The position numbers and the translations under genes are program-made. From Patescibacteria group bacterium (GTDB lineage: Bacteria; Patescibacteriota; Minisyncoccia; Minisyncoccales; JAHCRE01): a stretch of 57,773 nucleotides of DNA. Shown piece by piece: positions 38,277-45,194 of the stretch. How positions within the stretch are numbered: the stretch's first letter is position 1; every line of letters starts with the position of its first letter. The stretch spans positions 1-57,773 of the forward strand of contig JAHCRH010000003.1 in the NCBI GenBank assembly GCA_020148025.1, in the 5' to 3' direction. Under the pieces are notes generated by a model. That model was not told the DNA's origin. It was given only the letters and a program-made list of their open reading frames with translations, and made no database searches.

Positions 38277-39272
38277 TCAAATTTTAGGGGCGATGGATAT
38301 TTCCATTTCTTCACCTCCCTCTTCAGAGAGATTTCTTTCAATCTCTTCTAACTCTTGGATTTCACCTTGCATCTTTCTAAAGGCTTCCTGTTTGCTTTCT
38401 AGTTTCTTTCTAATTTCTGTTCTTAGTCCCTGTTTCTCCAAACATTGGATTTCGTTATGTATCTCTTGGAGGGTTCTCTTTCTTCTTTCGAGCTCTTCTG
38501 GTATTAGGGGTTCTAGTTTCTCCTTTGCTTTTGTTCTTATCCCTGGAGAGTCGGTGGAGTCCCAAATATCATACAATTGCCAGACAGATAATTTTTCAAT
38601 CATACCTTTTTCTTTACCTGTTTCCCAGACACTATCAAGCAGTGATTTTACAGCTCCTGCAAGCCAGACGAAGTCCTCTAGGCTCATTCCTATTTCCCAG
38701 TGTTTTTCTAAAGCCTCGATCTGTAATGGAGATCCCTCTGGAAATTCTTCTAGATCTTCTAATTCCTCTTCAATAACAAGAAAGTCATCAGTACTTGGAT
38801 TTTGGTCCAAAACTCTTCTTGCCAGTGTTTTTTTTAATGAAAACAATTCGATTCGGCGGATCATCCTTCTCAAGATGCCATTTGGAATATCTTCATTTTC
38901 TCCAAGATATTTTCTTATTACACTTTCTAAGATTTCCTGAGAACCTATTTCCCTAAGGATAGTCAATAAGCTACCCTTGTCTAAGAACCCTCTTCTTTCT
39001 ATTCTTTTTGCTGCCCTTTCTTTTATTTTTGTTGCCCTTTTTGCTCCAATTCCAACACTTTTGACATATTGAAGAATAGTCAGCAGATAAATTTTAGGAA
39101 GAGTTAATCCTTTTCTTGAAAGGAGCTCTTCCGCTATCTCAATACTTGGTTCACCGCCTTTTTCAGTAATTCTAAGTAACTCCCTGTTTAGTTCATCGTC
39201 CTTTTCGATAAGGTCAAGCAGCTTATCATTGGTCGATTCCTTTATTTCTTCTATCAACTTTTTTGTGAACAA
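38277..39272 (-). CDS. Unknown 331-residue helical protein
   Basis: Not recognised. Almost all helix, rich in E, K, R and L. An N-terminal part (about 1-110) has helical repeats and the segment VKSVGIGAKRATKIKERAAK, which could be helix-hairpin-helix-like (GIGxKxAxKI), a DNA-binding motif. A middle acidic stretch EEELEDLEEFPEG follows, then a C-terminal coiled coil (about 255-320). TTG start at 39272 with a Shine-Dalgarno AAAGGAAG, and a consensus promoter (39304-39332). No neighbour on the same strand suggests a role. Confidence 0.6.
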   Translation of the reverse strand: MFTKKLIEEIKESTNDKLLDLIEKDDELNRELLRITEKGGEPSIEIAEELLSRKGLTLPKIYLLTILQYVKSVGIGAKRATKIKERAAKRIERRGFLDKGSLLTILREIGSQEILESVIRKYLGENEDIPNGILRRMIRRIELFSLKKTLARRVLDQNPSTDDFLVIEEELEDLEEFPEGSPLQIEALEKHWEIGMSLEDFVWLAGAVKSLLDSVWETGKEKGMIEKLSVWQLYDIWDSTDSPGIRTKAKEKLEPLIPEELERRKRTLQEIHNEIQCLEKQGLRTEIRKKLESKQEAFRKMQGEIQELEEIERNLSEEGGEEMEISIAPKI

Positions 39273-39303
39273 CTTGACTACTTCCTTTCCAATGTACTAT
39301 TAA

Positions 39304-39332
39304 ATTATCCTAAATTTATTTTACTCTGTCAA
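39304..39332 (-). promoter_or_regulatory. Promoter of the 331-residue gene
   Basis: On the minus strand, TTGACA (39332-39327), 17-base spacer, GATAAT (39309-39304). Confidence 0.75.
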
Positions 39333-39420
39333 TAGCAGGATTTTCGATTTTTCATTTCTGAATATAAAAATAATTTCTTTCTGATATAATTGATATAATA
39401 AAAGTTTGTTGAAAAACACT

Positions 39421-40089
39421 ATGTTCCCAAATTTTCGAGAAGAGAAAAGATTATGGAGAAAAGGACACAAAAAAATCGCTGGTTTAGATGAGGCAGGAAG
39501 AGGAGCATTAGCTGGACCGGTAGTTGCTGCGGCCGTGATGATAAGACCGATTCGTGAAATTCGTGGTAGATTCGTGAAAATTCGAGAGATTAAAGATTCT
39601 AAAAAACTCACTCCTAGAAAAAGAGAAAAACTTTATAGAATACTAATAAATCATCCTCAAATAGAATGGGGGATAGGTCGAGTTTCAGAAAAAGTAATTG
39701 ATAAGATTAATATTTTGGAGGCGACGAAATTGGCAATGGAAAAGGCGGTTAGAAAGTTAAAAAAGAGACCTGATTTTTTAATTTTAGATGGGAATTTGAA
39801 AATCAATCTAAAAATTCCTCAAAAGTCAATTAAGAGAGCCGATGAAAAAGTTTTTTCCTGTTCCTGCAGTTCTATTATCGCCAAGGTTTATCGTGACAGA
39901 ATAATGAGAAGACTTCACAAAAAATACCCTCAATACGGTTTTGATAAACACAAAGGTTATCCAACTAAATATCATTTTAAAACGCTGAAAAAATATGGGC
40001 CCTGCAAAATTCATCGAAAATCATTTAAACCAGTAATTAAAGCTAAAAAACGCAAGACCAAAAACGTAAAGTCGCAATTAAGAACTTGA
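39421..40089 (+). CDS. rnhB: Ribonuclease HII
   Basis: Removes RNA primers and single ribonucleotides from DNA. KIAGLDEAGRGALAGPVVAA (about 18-37) with the catalytic D-E pair, then ILDGNLKI, ADEKVFSCSCSSIIAKVYRD (about 142-161), and the end YGFDKHKGYPTKYHF. ATG at 39421 is chosen over an in-frame TTG at 39406, because TATAAT-like sequence at about 39394-39399 would put transcription start near 39405. Units of ATTCGTG recur in the N-terminal third (39550-39580), giving IREIRGRFVKIREIKD. Confidence 0.95.
   Translation: MFPNFREEKRLWRKGHKKIAGLDEAGRGALAGPVVAAAVMIRPIREIRGRFVKIREIKDSKKLTPRKREKLYRILINHPQIEWGIGRVSEKVIDKINILEATKLAMEKAVRKLKKRPDFLILDGNLKINLKIPQKSIKRADEKVFSCSCSSIIAKVYRDRIMRRLHKKYPQYGFDKHKGYPTKYHFKTLKKYGPCKIHRKSFKPVIKAKKRKTKNVKSQLRT
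39550..39583. repeat. Interspersed ATTCGTG units in rnhB
   Basis: Three ATTCGTG units plus ATTCGAG, separated by 2-4 bases. Same heptamer as in miaB. Confidence 0.6.
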
Positions 40090-40168
40090 GACTATTGAAA
40101 AATTTTGATTATTCTGTTAATATTGAAGATAATTTTAACTTTCTAGATTTGAATTTCGAGTTTTTATT

Positions 40169-40465
40169 ATGGGGGTACCAACTCAAAGACATACAAAATC
40201 AAGAAGAAATAAACGGAGGATGCATATTTTCCTTAAGCAGCCTGTTTTAACTCGTTGTCCAAAATGTGGGAAACCAGTTTTACCCCATACTATTTGTCCA
40301 AATTGTGGGTATTATAAAGGCAGAGGAATTATTGATGTTTTGGCAAAACTTGAAAAGAAAGAAAGAAAGAAAAGGGAAAAAGAAATAAAGACAAAAGAAA
40401 GAGAAGAAAAAAAAGAACTCAAAAAACAAAAATCATTGAGTTGGAAAGAAATGTCAAGAAAATAG
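40169..40465 (+). CDS. rpmF: Ribosomal protein L32 (bL32) with long basic tail
   Basis: bL32 core: GVPTQRHTKSRRNKRRMH (about 2-19), then RCPKCGKPVLPHTICPNCGY in two parts, CPKC and CPNC (about 30-48), which form the zinc knuckle. About 35 residues of K/E-rich helix follow the normal end, probably extending onto rRNA. ATG at 40169 with no Shine-Dalgarno site. Confidence 0.93.
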   Translation: MGVPTQRHTKSRRNKRRMHIFLKQPVLTRCPKCGKPVLPHTICPNCGYYKGRGIIDVLAKLEKKERKKREKEIKTKEREEKKELKKQKSLSWKEMSRK

Positions 40466-40491
40466 CTTCAAGATGCTAGCCTCTAGGTCTT

Positions 40492-40529
40492 TAGTTAACG
40501 TTAACTAGAAGCTCTAAGCTGTAAGCTAA
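40492..40529. repeat. Palindrome and heptamer repeats between rpmF and nusB
   Basis: A perfect 16-bp palindrome TAGTTAACGTTAACTA (40492-40507), then AAGCTCT, AAGCTGT, AAGCTAA (40509-40529). Confidence 0.75.
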
Positions 40530-40538
40530 AAATCTAAT

Positions 40539-40970
40539 ATGTCATCTCGTCATTTATCAAGAAGTATTATAATGCAATCTCTCTACGAGTGGGATTTTTT
40601 TGGAAAGAAATCTAAAGATTTAAAAAAGATTGTTAAAAAAAATATTAAAGAATTTGGGCCGGGGCTTGAAGATGTAAGTCTTATCTGGCAATTGGTCGAT
40701 GGAATCTCTGCTAATCTTTCTCAAATTGATAAAATTATTGAGAAGGCAGCCCCAGAATGGCCAATTGAACAAATAGGTATTATCGACCGAAATGTTTTGA
40801 GAATTGGACTTTTTGAATTATTATATGGAAAAAAGGATGAGGTTCCACCAAAGGTGGCAATTAATGAAGCAATTGAATTAGCCAAGAATTTCGGCGGCGA
40901 GTCTTCCGGAAAATTTGTCAACGGCGTATTAGGGACAGTTTATAGAGAAATTGAGAAAAAAGAACAATGA
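40539..40970 (+). CDS. nusB: Transcription antitermination factor NusB
   Basis: Helical RNA-binding protein that helps rRNA transcription with NusE/S10. Opens [18 protein letters not shown] (about 2-19) and has [18 protein letters not shown] (about 85-102), [16 protein letters not shown] (about 107-122) and the end [13 protein letters not shown]. Length 143 is normal. Overlaps rnc by 4 bases. Confidence 0.95.
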   Translation: MSSRHLSRSIIMQSLYEWDFFGKKSKDLKKIVKKNIKEFGPGLEDVSLIWQLVDGISANLSQIDKIIEKAAPEWPIEQIGIIDRNVLRIGLFELLYGKKDEVPPKVAINEAIELAKNFGGESSGKFVNGVLGTVYREIEKKEQ

Positions 40971-41656
40971 AGGATTTTTCACCTTTTGAAAAAAAATTGA
41001 ATCTCGAATTTAAAAACAAAGATTTTTTAATTCAGTCTTTTGTTCACAGGTCTTACTTAAATGAAAATCCTGATTTTTATTTAGCTCATAACGAAAGATT
41101 AGAATTTTTGGGAGATGCTGTTTTAGAATTAGTTGTTACCGAATGTCTTTATCAAAATTATCCAAAAAAATCAGAGGGTGAACTTACCAATTGGCGGGCA
41201 GCTCTGGTTAATGCCAAGATGCTGGCAAAAATTGCTCGAGATTTAGATTTTAATAAATTTTTATTACTTTCCCGGGGTGAAGAAAAAGAGACGGGAAAGG
41301 CTCGCCAATATATTTTAGCCGATACTTTCGAAGCCCTGATAGGAGCAATCTATTTAGATCAGGGATATAAAGCTTGTCAGGATTTTATCCAAAAATATTT
41401 AATAAAAAAATTGCCAGAAATTATTGAAAAGGGTCTTTATAAAGATGCTAAATCATGCTTTCAGGAAGAGGCCCAGGAAAGGGTAAAAATTACTCCCATT
41501 TATAAAGTTTTAGAAGAATGGGGACCAGATCATGCAAAGCACTTTATAATCGGGGTTTTCTTGGGAGAGAAATTAGTTGCCAAAGGAGAAGGTTCGTCAA
41601 AACAAGAGGCTGAAGAAGAATCGGCTAAAAAGGCTTTGGGGGTAAAAAATTGGTAG
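40967..41656 (+). CDS. rnc: Ribonuclease III
   Basis: Double-strand RNA endonuclease for rRNA and mRNA processing. Catalytic signature [20 protein letters not shown] in part ([13 protein letters not shown], about 40-52) and the second acidic box [16 protein letters not shown] (about 119-134). C-terminal dsRNA-binding domain: [27 protein letters not shown]. Length 229 is normal. Starts inside the nusB stop (ATGA). Confidence 0.96.
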   Translation: MKDFSPFEKKLNLEFKNKDFLIQSFVHRSYLNENPDFYLAHNERLEFLGDAVLELVVTECLYQNYPKKSEGELTNWRAALVNAKMLAKIARDLDFNKFLLLSRGEEKETGKARQYILADTFEALIGAIYLDQGYKACQDFIQKYLIKKLPEIIEKGLYKDAKSCFQEEAQERVKITPIYKVLEEWGPDHAKHFIIGVFLGEKLVAKGEGSSKQEAEEESAKKALGVKNW

Positions 41657-41663
41657 AGCGTTC

Positions 41664-41796
41664 AGGTAGATTACTTCCAAAGCACGCAGTCAGTTAGCCC
41701 ACCGAGCTAACCGCTGCTCGTCTCTCGGCCTCGCTCTCTGCCTTCGGCAGAACCATGGCCGCCCGGCCTCCGAGGCGTCTTTGTCAGCAACTACCT
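41664..41796 (+). promoter_or_regulatory. GC-rich structured leader of rpsP
   Basis: Outer AGGTAG (41664-41669) pairs with CTACCT (41791-41796). Inside: GTTAGC/GCTAAC (41693-41711) with GCAG/CTGC outside it, CTCGG/CCGAG (41724-41728 with 41770-41774), and CTGCC/GGCAG (41738-41750) with a UUCG-like loop. The GC content is far above the rest of the window. It ends about 22 bases before the S16 ATG. It may be an S16 autoregulatory leader; I cannot match it to a known family. Confidence 0.55.
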
Positions 41797-41818
41797 TCAC
41801 TTAAGAGAGAGAAAAAAG

Positions 41819-42325
41819 ATGTTAGTTATAAGATTTTTACGAGTCGGTAAAAAAAATCAACCCTCTTTCAAGATTGTTGTAACTGATAAAAGAAAGCCAC
41901 CAAGAAGTGGTCGTTTTGTGGAAGAGGTTGGTTTTTATAACCCCTTAACTAAAGAAAAAGTGTTAAAGAAAGAGCGAATTAAATATTGGATGTCAGTTGG
42001 GGCCAAACCTTCAAATATTGTTTATAATTTATTAGTCAAAGAAAAAATTTTAGAAGGTGAGAAAATTCCTGTTCATAAAAAACCTAAAGAAAAAGCAAAG
42101 AAGAAACCAGAGGAAGGAAAGGTGAAAGAGGTAAAGAAAGAGGAGAAACCAGCCAAAGAGGCAAAAGCTGAAGAGAAACCGCCTGAAAAAGCAGAAATTC
42201 CTGAGGAAACTAAACGTCCAAAAGAAGAAAAACCCTCCTCCGCTTCCGTCTCCGCTAAGCTTTCGGCGGACAAGAAAGCTATGGAGGACAAGCCTTCAGA
42301 AAAAATTGAAGAGAAAAAGGCATAA
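41819..42325 (+). CDS. rpsP: Ribosomal protein S16 (bS16) with long C-terminal tail
   Basis: bS16 core (about 1-80): MLVIRFLRVGKKNQPSFKIV in part, KRKPPRSGRFVEEVGFYNP (about 25-43) and the end of the fold at VGAKPSNIVYNLLVKEKI. Then about 85 residues of K, E, P and A, low complexity. Within the tail, a palindrome-like segment (42238-42272) codes for SASVSAKLSADKK. S16 helps 30S assembly. A structured leader precedes it. Confidence 0.93.
   Translation: MLVIRFLRVGKKNQPSFKIVVTDKRKPPRSGRFVEEVGFYNPLTKEKVLKKERIKYWMSVGAKPSNIVYNLLVKEKILEGEKIPVHKKPKEKAKKKPEEGKVKEVKKEEKPAKEAKAEEKPPEKAEIPEETKRPKEEKPSSASVSAKLSADKKAMEDKPSEKIEEKKA
42238..42272. repeat. Palindrome-like segment in the rpsP tail
   Basis: TCCGC ... 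GCGGA ends round CTCCGCTAAGCTTTCG; in frame. Confidence 0.5.
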
Positions 42326-42376
42326 AATTACGTTTTTTCTTCTTACCGCCGAGAACTATTCTCGTTAATTTTATTC

Positions 42377-42404
42377 TTGACAAGGATTTTAGAAAGAGTA
42401 TAAT
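42377..42404 (+). promoter_or_regulatory. Promoter of the KH-protein gene
   Basis: TTGACA (42377-42382), 16-base spacer, TATAAT (42399-42404). Transcription would start at about 42411, the first base of the structured leader. Confidence 0.8.
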
Positions 42405-42411
42405 AGATAAT

Positions 42412-42527
42412 AGTAGCTTTTCAGATTCTCCCGAATTGTTGGAGGAGAGAATCGCTTGAAAGGTCGGGAGCTACTTGTAAGATTTTTATCAGTTTTGATC
42501 TCTAGATCGTTAATAGCGATTTAGAGA
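42412..42527 (+). promoter_or_regulatory. Structured leader of the KH gene, pseudoknot-like
   Basis: AGTAGCT (42412-42418) with AGCTACT (42469-42475), TTTCA (42419-42423) with TGAAA (42457-42461), and GATTCTC (42424-42430) with GAGAATC (42447-42453). CTCCCGA (42428-42434) can pair with TCGGGAG (42464-42470), which overlaps two of these stems, so it is either a pseudoknot (CCGA/TCGG) or an alternative fold. A second hairpin TCTCTA...TAGAGA (42499-42527) ends 5 bases before the ATG and can hide the ribosome site. Confidence 0.6.
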
Positions 42528-42531
42528 AGAG

Positions 42532-42858
42532 ATGATTATGCCAAAAGAAACCGCTGATAAAGAATTCCTTGAGTATTTAATAAAAGCTTTAGTTGATCAC
42601 CCTGAAGATGTGAAGATTGACAGAAAGGTTGACGAGATGGGAGTTTTACTTTCTCTGAAAGTTAACCCTGAGGATATGGGTCAGATTATTGGGAAGGCTG
42701 GTTCCACTGCTCGAGCGATTAGATCTTTAGTCCGAATTGTTGGTCTGAAGAACCATGCTCGAGTGAATCTAAAGATTGAGGAACCAGAGGGTGCTCGTCC
42801 TGCTCGAGGAAAGAAAGCTCCGGCTGTCGGAGAAGAACTCGAAGAGTTGAAGTTGTAA
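42532..42858 (+). CDS. KH-domain RNA-binding protein (KhpA-like)
   Basis: Small single KH protein: LEYLIKALVDHPEDVKID (about 11-28), then the GxxG loop MGQIIGKAGSTARAIRSLV (about 54-72) and VNLKIEEPEG. It resembles KhpA (YlqC), which lies between rpsP and trmD in many Firmicutes, as it does here, and works with KhpB on mRNA. A tail of about 20 residues is basic then acidic. Two in-frame ATGs (42532 and 42538); I keep the first. Confidence 0.88.
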   Translation: MIMPKETADKEFLEYLIKALVDHPEDVKIDRKVDEMGVLLSLKVNPEDMGQIIGKAGSTARAIRSLVRIVGLKNHARVNLKIEEPEGARPARGKKAPAVGEELEELKL

Positions 42859-42862
42859 ACCG

Positions 42863-42883
42863 GAGCACATAATTGACGTGCTC
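42863..42883 (+). terminator. Hairpin after the KH gene
   Basis: GAGCAC (42863-42868) with GTGCTC (42878-42883); no T run, so a processing site or weak terminator. Confidence 0.4.
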
Positions 42884-42898
42884 AGTTTACAGGAACTA

Positions 42899-42940
42899 GA
42901 AAACCGTGCTATCATACCAGGTAGGACGGTTTTCGTTTGT
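42899..42940 (+). terminator. Attenuator-like hairpin directly before trmD
   Basis: GAAAACCGT (42899-42907) pairs with ACGGTTTTC (42926-42934), then GTTTGTTAT. It ends about 9 bases before the trmD ATG, leaving no room for a Shine-Dalgarno site. Confidence 0.55.
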
Positions 42941-42943
42941 TAT

Positions 42944-43669
42944 ATGAGATTTGATGTTATTACAATTTTTCCGGAGATATTTGATTCTTATTTAAAAACC
43001 TCCATAATTTCGCGGGCCATTAAAAAGGGCTTAATTAAGATTAATATTCACAATTTAAGAGATTGGACCACTAATCGGCATAAAACTGTTGATGACCGAC
43101 CTTATGGAGGTGGAATTGGAATGGTGATGAAGGTGGAGCCGATCTTCAAAGCAGTAACTGCTTTGAAGAAACGAAAAACGAAAAACGAAAAACGAAAAAC
43201 GAAAGTAATTTTATTTACACCGCGAGGGAAAAAATTTAATCAAAAAATTGCCTATTCTTTTTTAAAATTGGATCGATTAATTTTAATCTGTGGGAGATAT
43301 GAGGGAGTTGATGAGAGAGTAGCAAAATATATTGCTGACGAGACTATATCGATAGGAAATTTCGTTTTAATGGGAGGAGAATTACCAGCCATGATCACGA
43401 TTGAGACAGTGGCTAGATTGATTCCTAGAGTTTTGGGTAAACCACAATTATTAAAAGAAAGAATTACCAAGAAAAGAGGATTTATTGAATATCCCCAATA
43501 CACAAGGCCGGAAATGTTCGATTTAAGCAAGTATATAAAGAATTGGAGGGCCTGCCCGCCTAAATTTCGCAAAGCGAAAATTTGGCGGGTTCCTAAAGTT
43601 CTACTCTCAGGAAATCACAAAAAAATCGCCCAGTGGCGAAAAAAACACTCAAAAATTATTGAAAAATAA
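42944..43669 (+). CDS. trmD: tRNA (guanine-N1)-methyltransferase TrmD
   Basis: Makes m1G37 with AdoMet. MRFDVITIFPEIF at the start, RPYGGGIGMVMKVEPIF (about 57-73), ILICGRYEGVDERVAKY (about 113-129), the trefoil knot ISIGNFVLMGGELPAM (about 135-150), and VPKVLLSGNHKKI near the end. ATG at 42944 fits the family start; the frame is open upstream to 42878. Two in-frame insertions: an AACGAAA heptamer array (43170-43204) and a CCCGCC...GGCGGG palindrome (43555-43589) just before VPKVLLSGNH. Confidence 0.95.
   Translation: MRFDVITIFPEIFDSYLKTSIISRAIKKGLIKINIHNLRDWTTNRHKTVDDRPYGGGIGMVMKVEPIFKAVTALKKRKTKNEKRKTKVILFTPRGKKFNQKIAYSFLKLDRLILICGRYEGVDERVAKYIADETISIGNFVLMGGELPAMITIETVARLIPRVLGKPQLLKERITKKRGFIEYPQYTRPEMFDLSKYIKNWRACPPKFRKAKIWRVPKVLLSGNHKKIAQWRKKHSKIIEK
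43170..43204. repeat. Heptamer array in trmD
   Basis: Five exact copies of AACGAAA, read in frame as a K/R/T/N/E-rich loop. Confidence 0.9.
43555..43589. repeat. CCCGCC...GGCGGG palindrome in trmD
   Basis: CCCGCC, then AAATTTCGC-AAA-GCGAAAATTT, then GGCGGG. In frame; adds about 12 residues before the conserved VPKVLLSGNH. Confidence 0.85.
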
Positions 43670-43694
43670 CTGTTTTTTGATAAAATGATTAAAA

Positions 43695-43776
43695 GGGTGC
43701 GTGGGAGAGTAGCTAATCCATCAGTCTGTAAAACTGACGCCCTCGGGCTTCGCAGGTGCAAGTCCTGCCGCACCCA
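43695..43776 (+). tRNA. tRNA-Tyr (GTA)
   Basis: Acceptor GGGTGCG/CGCACCC, anticodon stem TCAGT/ACTGA with loop CTGTAAA, anticodon GTA, and a long variable arm (class II), as expected for bacterial tRNA-Tyr. T loop region GCAGG-TGCAAGT-CCTGC; CCA is not encoded. Confidence 0.95.
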
Positions 43777-43778
43777 CT

Positions 43779-43811
43779 GCCAGGATAGTTCAGTGGTTAG
43801 AACATCCTTCC
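43779..43811 (+). pseudogene. 5' tRNA half ending before the anticodon
   Basis: GCCAGGA, TA, D-arm GTTC-AGTGGTTA-GAAC, A, TCCTT, CC: exactly tRNA positions 1-33 with good D-arm pairing, then TTTTTT and the next tRNA. No 3' half follows. The isotype cannot be read. It may be a deletion remnant or a short transcript with a T run. Confidence 0.7.
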
Positions 43812-43817
43812 TTTTTT

Positions 43818-43891
43818 GCCTGGGTAGCTCAGTCAGTTAGAGCACGTCTTTGGTAAAGACGAGGTCGGCGGTGCAAGTCCGCCCTCAGGCT
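43818..43891 (+). tRNA. tRNA-Thr (GGT)
   Basis: Acceptor GCCTGGG/CTCAGGC (one G-T), anticodon stem CGTCT/AGACG with loop TTGGTAA, anticodon GGT. T arm GGCGG-TGCAAGT-CCGCC. CCA is not encoded. Confidence 0.95.
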
Positions 43892-43898
43892 CAATAAT

Positions 43899-44060
43899 AT
43901 GGCTACAAAAAAACCTTTTATTAAACTTAAATGTCAGGAATGTAAAAGAATAAATTATTTTGTCCACAAATCAAAAGGAATGACTGGTAAAAAATTAGAA
44001 TTGAAAAAGTTTTGTAAGTGGTGCAGGAAGCATACTTTACATAAAGAAGTTAAAAAGTAA
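43899..44060 (+). CDS. rpmG: Ribosomal protein L33 (bL33)
   Basis: 53-residue bL33: [20 protein letters not shown] then [21 protein letters not shown]. Two CxxC knuckles (CQEC at about 12-15 and CKWC at about 39-42) bind zinc, so it is the zinc-containing type. It starts 8 bases after tRNA-Thr and ends just before tRNA-Trp, so it shares a transcript with the tRNAs. The usual neighbours secE and nusG are elsewhere in the window. Confidence 0.92.
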   Translation: MATKKPFIKLKCQECKRINYFVHKSKGMTGKKLELKKFCKWCRKHTLHKEVKK

Positions 44061-44061
44061 G

Positions 44062-44133
44062 GGGGATGTGGTGAAATGGCTATCATAGGAATCTCCAAAA
44101 TTCTCGTTCCAGGTTCGAATCCTGGCATCCCCG
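44062..44133 (+). tRNA. tRNA-Trp (CCA)
   Basis: Acceptor GGGGATG/CATCCCC, anticodon stem GGAAT/ATTCT with loop CTCCAAA, anticodon CCA. T arm CCAGG-TTCGAAT-CCTGG. The terminal CCA is not encoded. Confidence 0.95.
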
Positions 44134-44139
44134 CATAAT

Positions 44140-44186
44140 CTGAGCGAAGCGAGGATTCGACCGGGCGAGTCCTGCCGTCCCCGCCC
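44140..44186 (+). other. tRNA 3'-end-like remnant and GCGAAGC palindrome
   Basis: After a GAGCGAAGCGAGG element comes GAGTCCTGCCGTCCCCGCC, like a tRNA T-arm and acceptor 3' end. There is no matching 5' part, so probably a degenerate remnant. Confidence 0.35.
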
Positions 44187-44210
44187 AGAATTTTTATAAC
44201 TTATTAAAAA

Positions 44211-44555
44211 ATGAAAAAAATTAAAATTAATCGAAAAATCCTTCTGGGAATTCCCTTGGCTATAATATCTTTTGAGATTTATTTAGGAATAGTTTTTGGA
44301 TATTTTTTAGGAAAGTTTCTCTCTGGCAAAAGAACTGGTCAATCAGGAACAATAAAGTCAATTGTTCTTAATATCGGTAATCATAAATTGCACATGCATC
44401 ACTGGTTATTATCTTTGGGAATTTTGATTTTTAATTTTCTATCTAGTTTTTCTCTTCCTTTTCCCCAATTCTCTTTGAGTTTTTTTGGAGGTTTGATGAT
44501 TCAAGGTATTTTTTGTTATTCTGATTGGCACAAAATCTTTATTGGGGAAATTTAG
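44211..44555 (+). CDS. Small membrane protein with HxHH motif
   Basis: Not assigned. Two or three membrane segments (about 10-32, 63-82, 88-103) and a conserved-looking LHMHHWLLSLG (about 60-70) that could bind a metal at the membrane face. A possible acid pair at the end is DWHKIF. Similar proteins appear in CPR genomes, but the function is unknown. Followed by a terminator. Confidence 0.6.
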   Translation: MKKIKINRKILLGIPLAIISFEIYLGIVFGYFLGKFLSGKRTGQSGTIKSIVLNIGNHKLHMHHWLLSLGILIFNFLSSFSLPFPQFSLSFFGGLMIQGIFCYSDWHKIFIGEI

Positions 44556-44583
44556 AGAAAAATTTATTCAATAACTCAAAATA

Positions 44584-44606
44584 CGTGTTTTCAACACGCA
44601 TTTTTT
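44584..44606 (+). terminator. Terminator between convergent genes
   Basis: CGTGTT-TTC-AACACG and a run of six T. Confidence 0.85.
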
Positions 44607-44666
44607 AAAATTATAACTCGCCTCACTTACCTGTGGGCCTTTATTATTTTTCCTATCTTTAATAAA

Positions 44667-44987
44667 TTATTTTTTTAAGCCGTCTGGCACCGGTATTCCT
44701 AATTTCGATAAGTTTCTAAAAATCGAGGCCAAAAGAACAATAACTATCAAAACAAAGGCTGCCATAACAGTGAAATCCAAAGAAGGTAGAGCTTTCCCTG
44801 CTATTTCAACAATGGCAAAACCAAGAACATAAGCCAGAACTGCTCCCTTCATAAACTTAGCCAATTTGCCAAAAACAAATTCTTTCTTAATCCAAGCAGC
44901 AATAATTCCCAGCACAACATCAATGGCTATCAAAGTTACGATAACTTGCATCTGCCAGGTGCCAAAAAAAGCAATTATATCAGCCAT
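44667..44987 (-). CDS. Holin-like membrane protein
   Basis: 106 residues with three membrane segments (about 12-33, 45-65, 70-90). The first, ending VIVTLIAIDVVLGIIAAWIK, resembles phage holins of the toxin-secretion/lysis class (LxxIDxxxGxxAA). The end is charged and proline-rich. No endolysin or other phage gene is nearby, so it may serve for export or be a residual gene. Alone on the minus strand. Confidence 0.55.
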   Translation of the reverse strand: MADIIAFFGTWQMQVIVTLIAIDVVLGIIAAWIKKEFVFGKLAKFMKGAVLAYVLGFAIVEIAGKALPSLDFTVMAAFVLIVIVLLASIFRNLSKLGIPVPDGLKK

Positions 44988-45194
44988 TTTTATCTAATTT
45001 CTTTTATTTTTTTCCCTTCGACTAAGGGGGAAAATATTTTTAAATTATATAACATCTTTTGAAACCCTTCTATATTAAACTGTGGAAAACTCAATATTGG
45101 CTAAATTTTTACTCCTGGTTTTTTAGATAAGCCTTGTTTTTTTATAAAGATGAGATAAAATTAAAAGAAGGGTTTAAAATTAAGGAATAAAAAT
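44988..45194. other. Intergenic region without recognised features
   Basis: AT-rich sequence between divergent genes. I see only weak -10-like boxes and no repeat or conserved fold. Confidence 0.5.

Noticed and set aside
39406-39420. TTG at 39406 as the rnhB start
   Set aside because: The -10-like box would place the transcription start at this codon; the ATG at 39421 also fits the family better.
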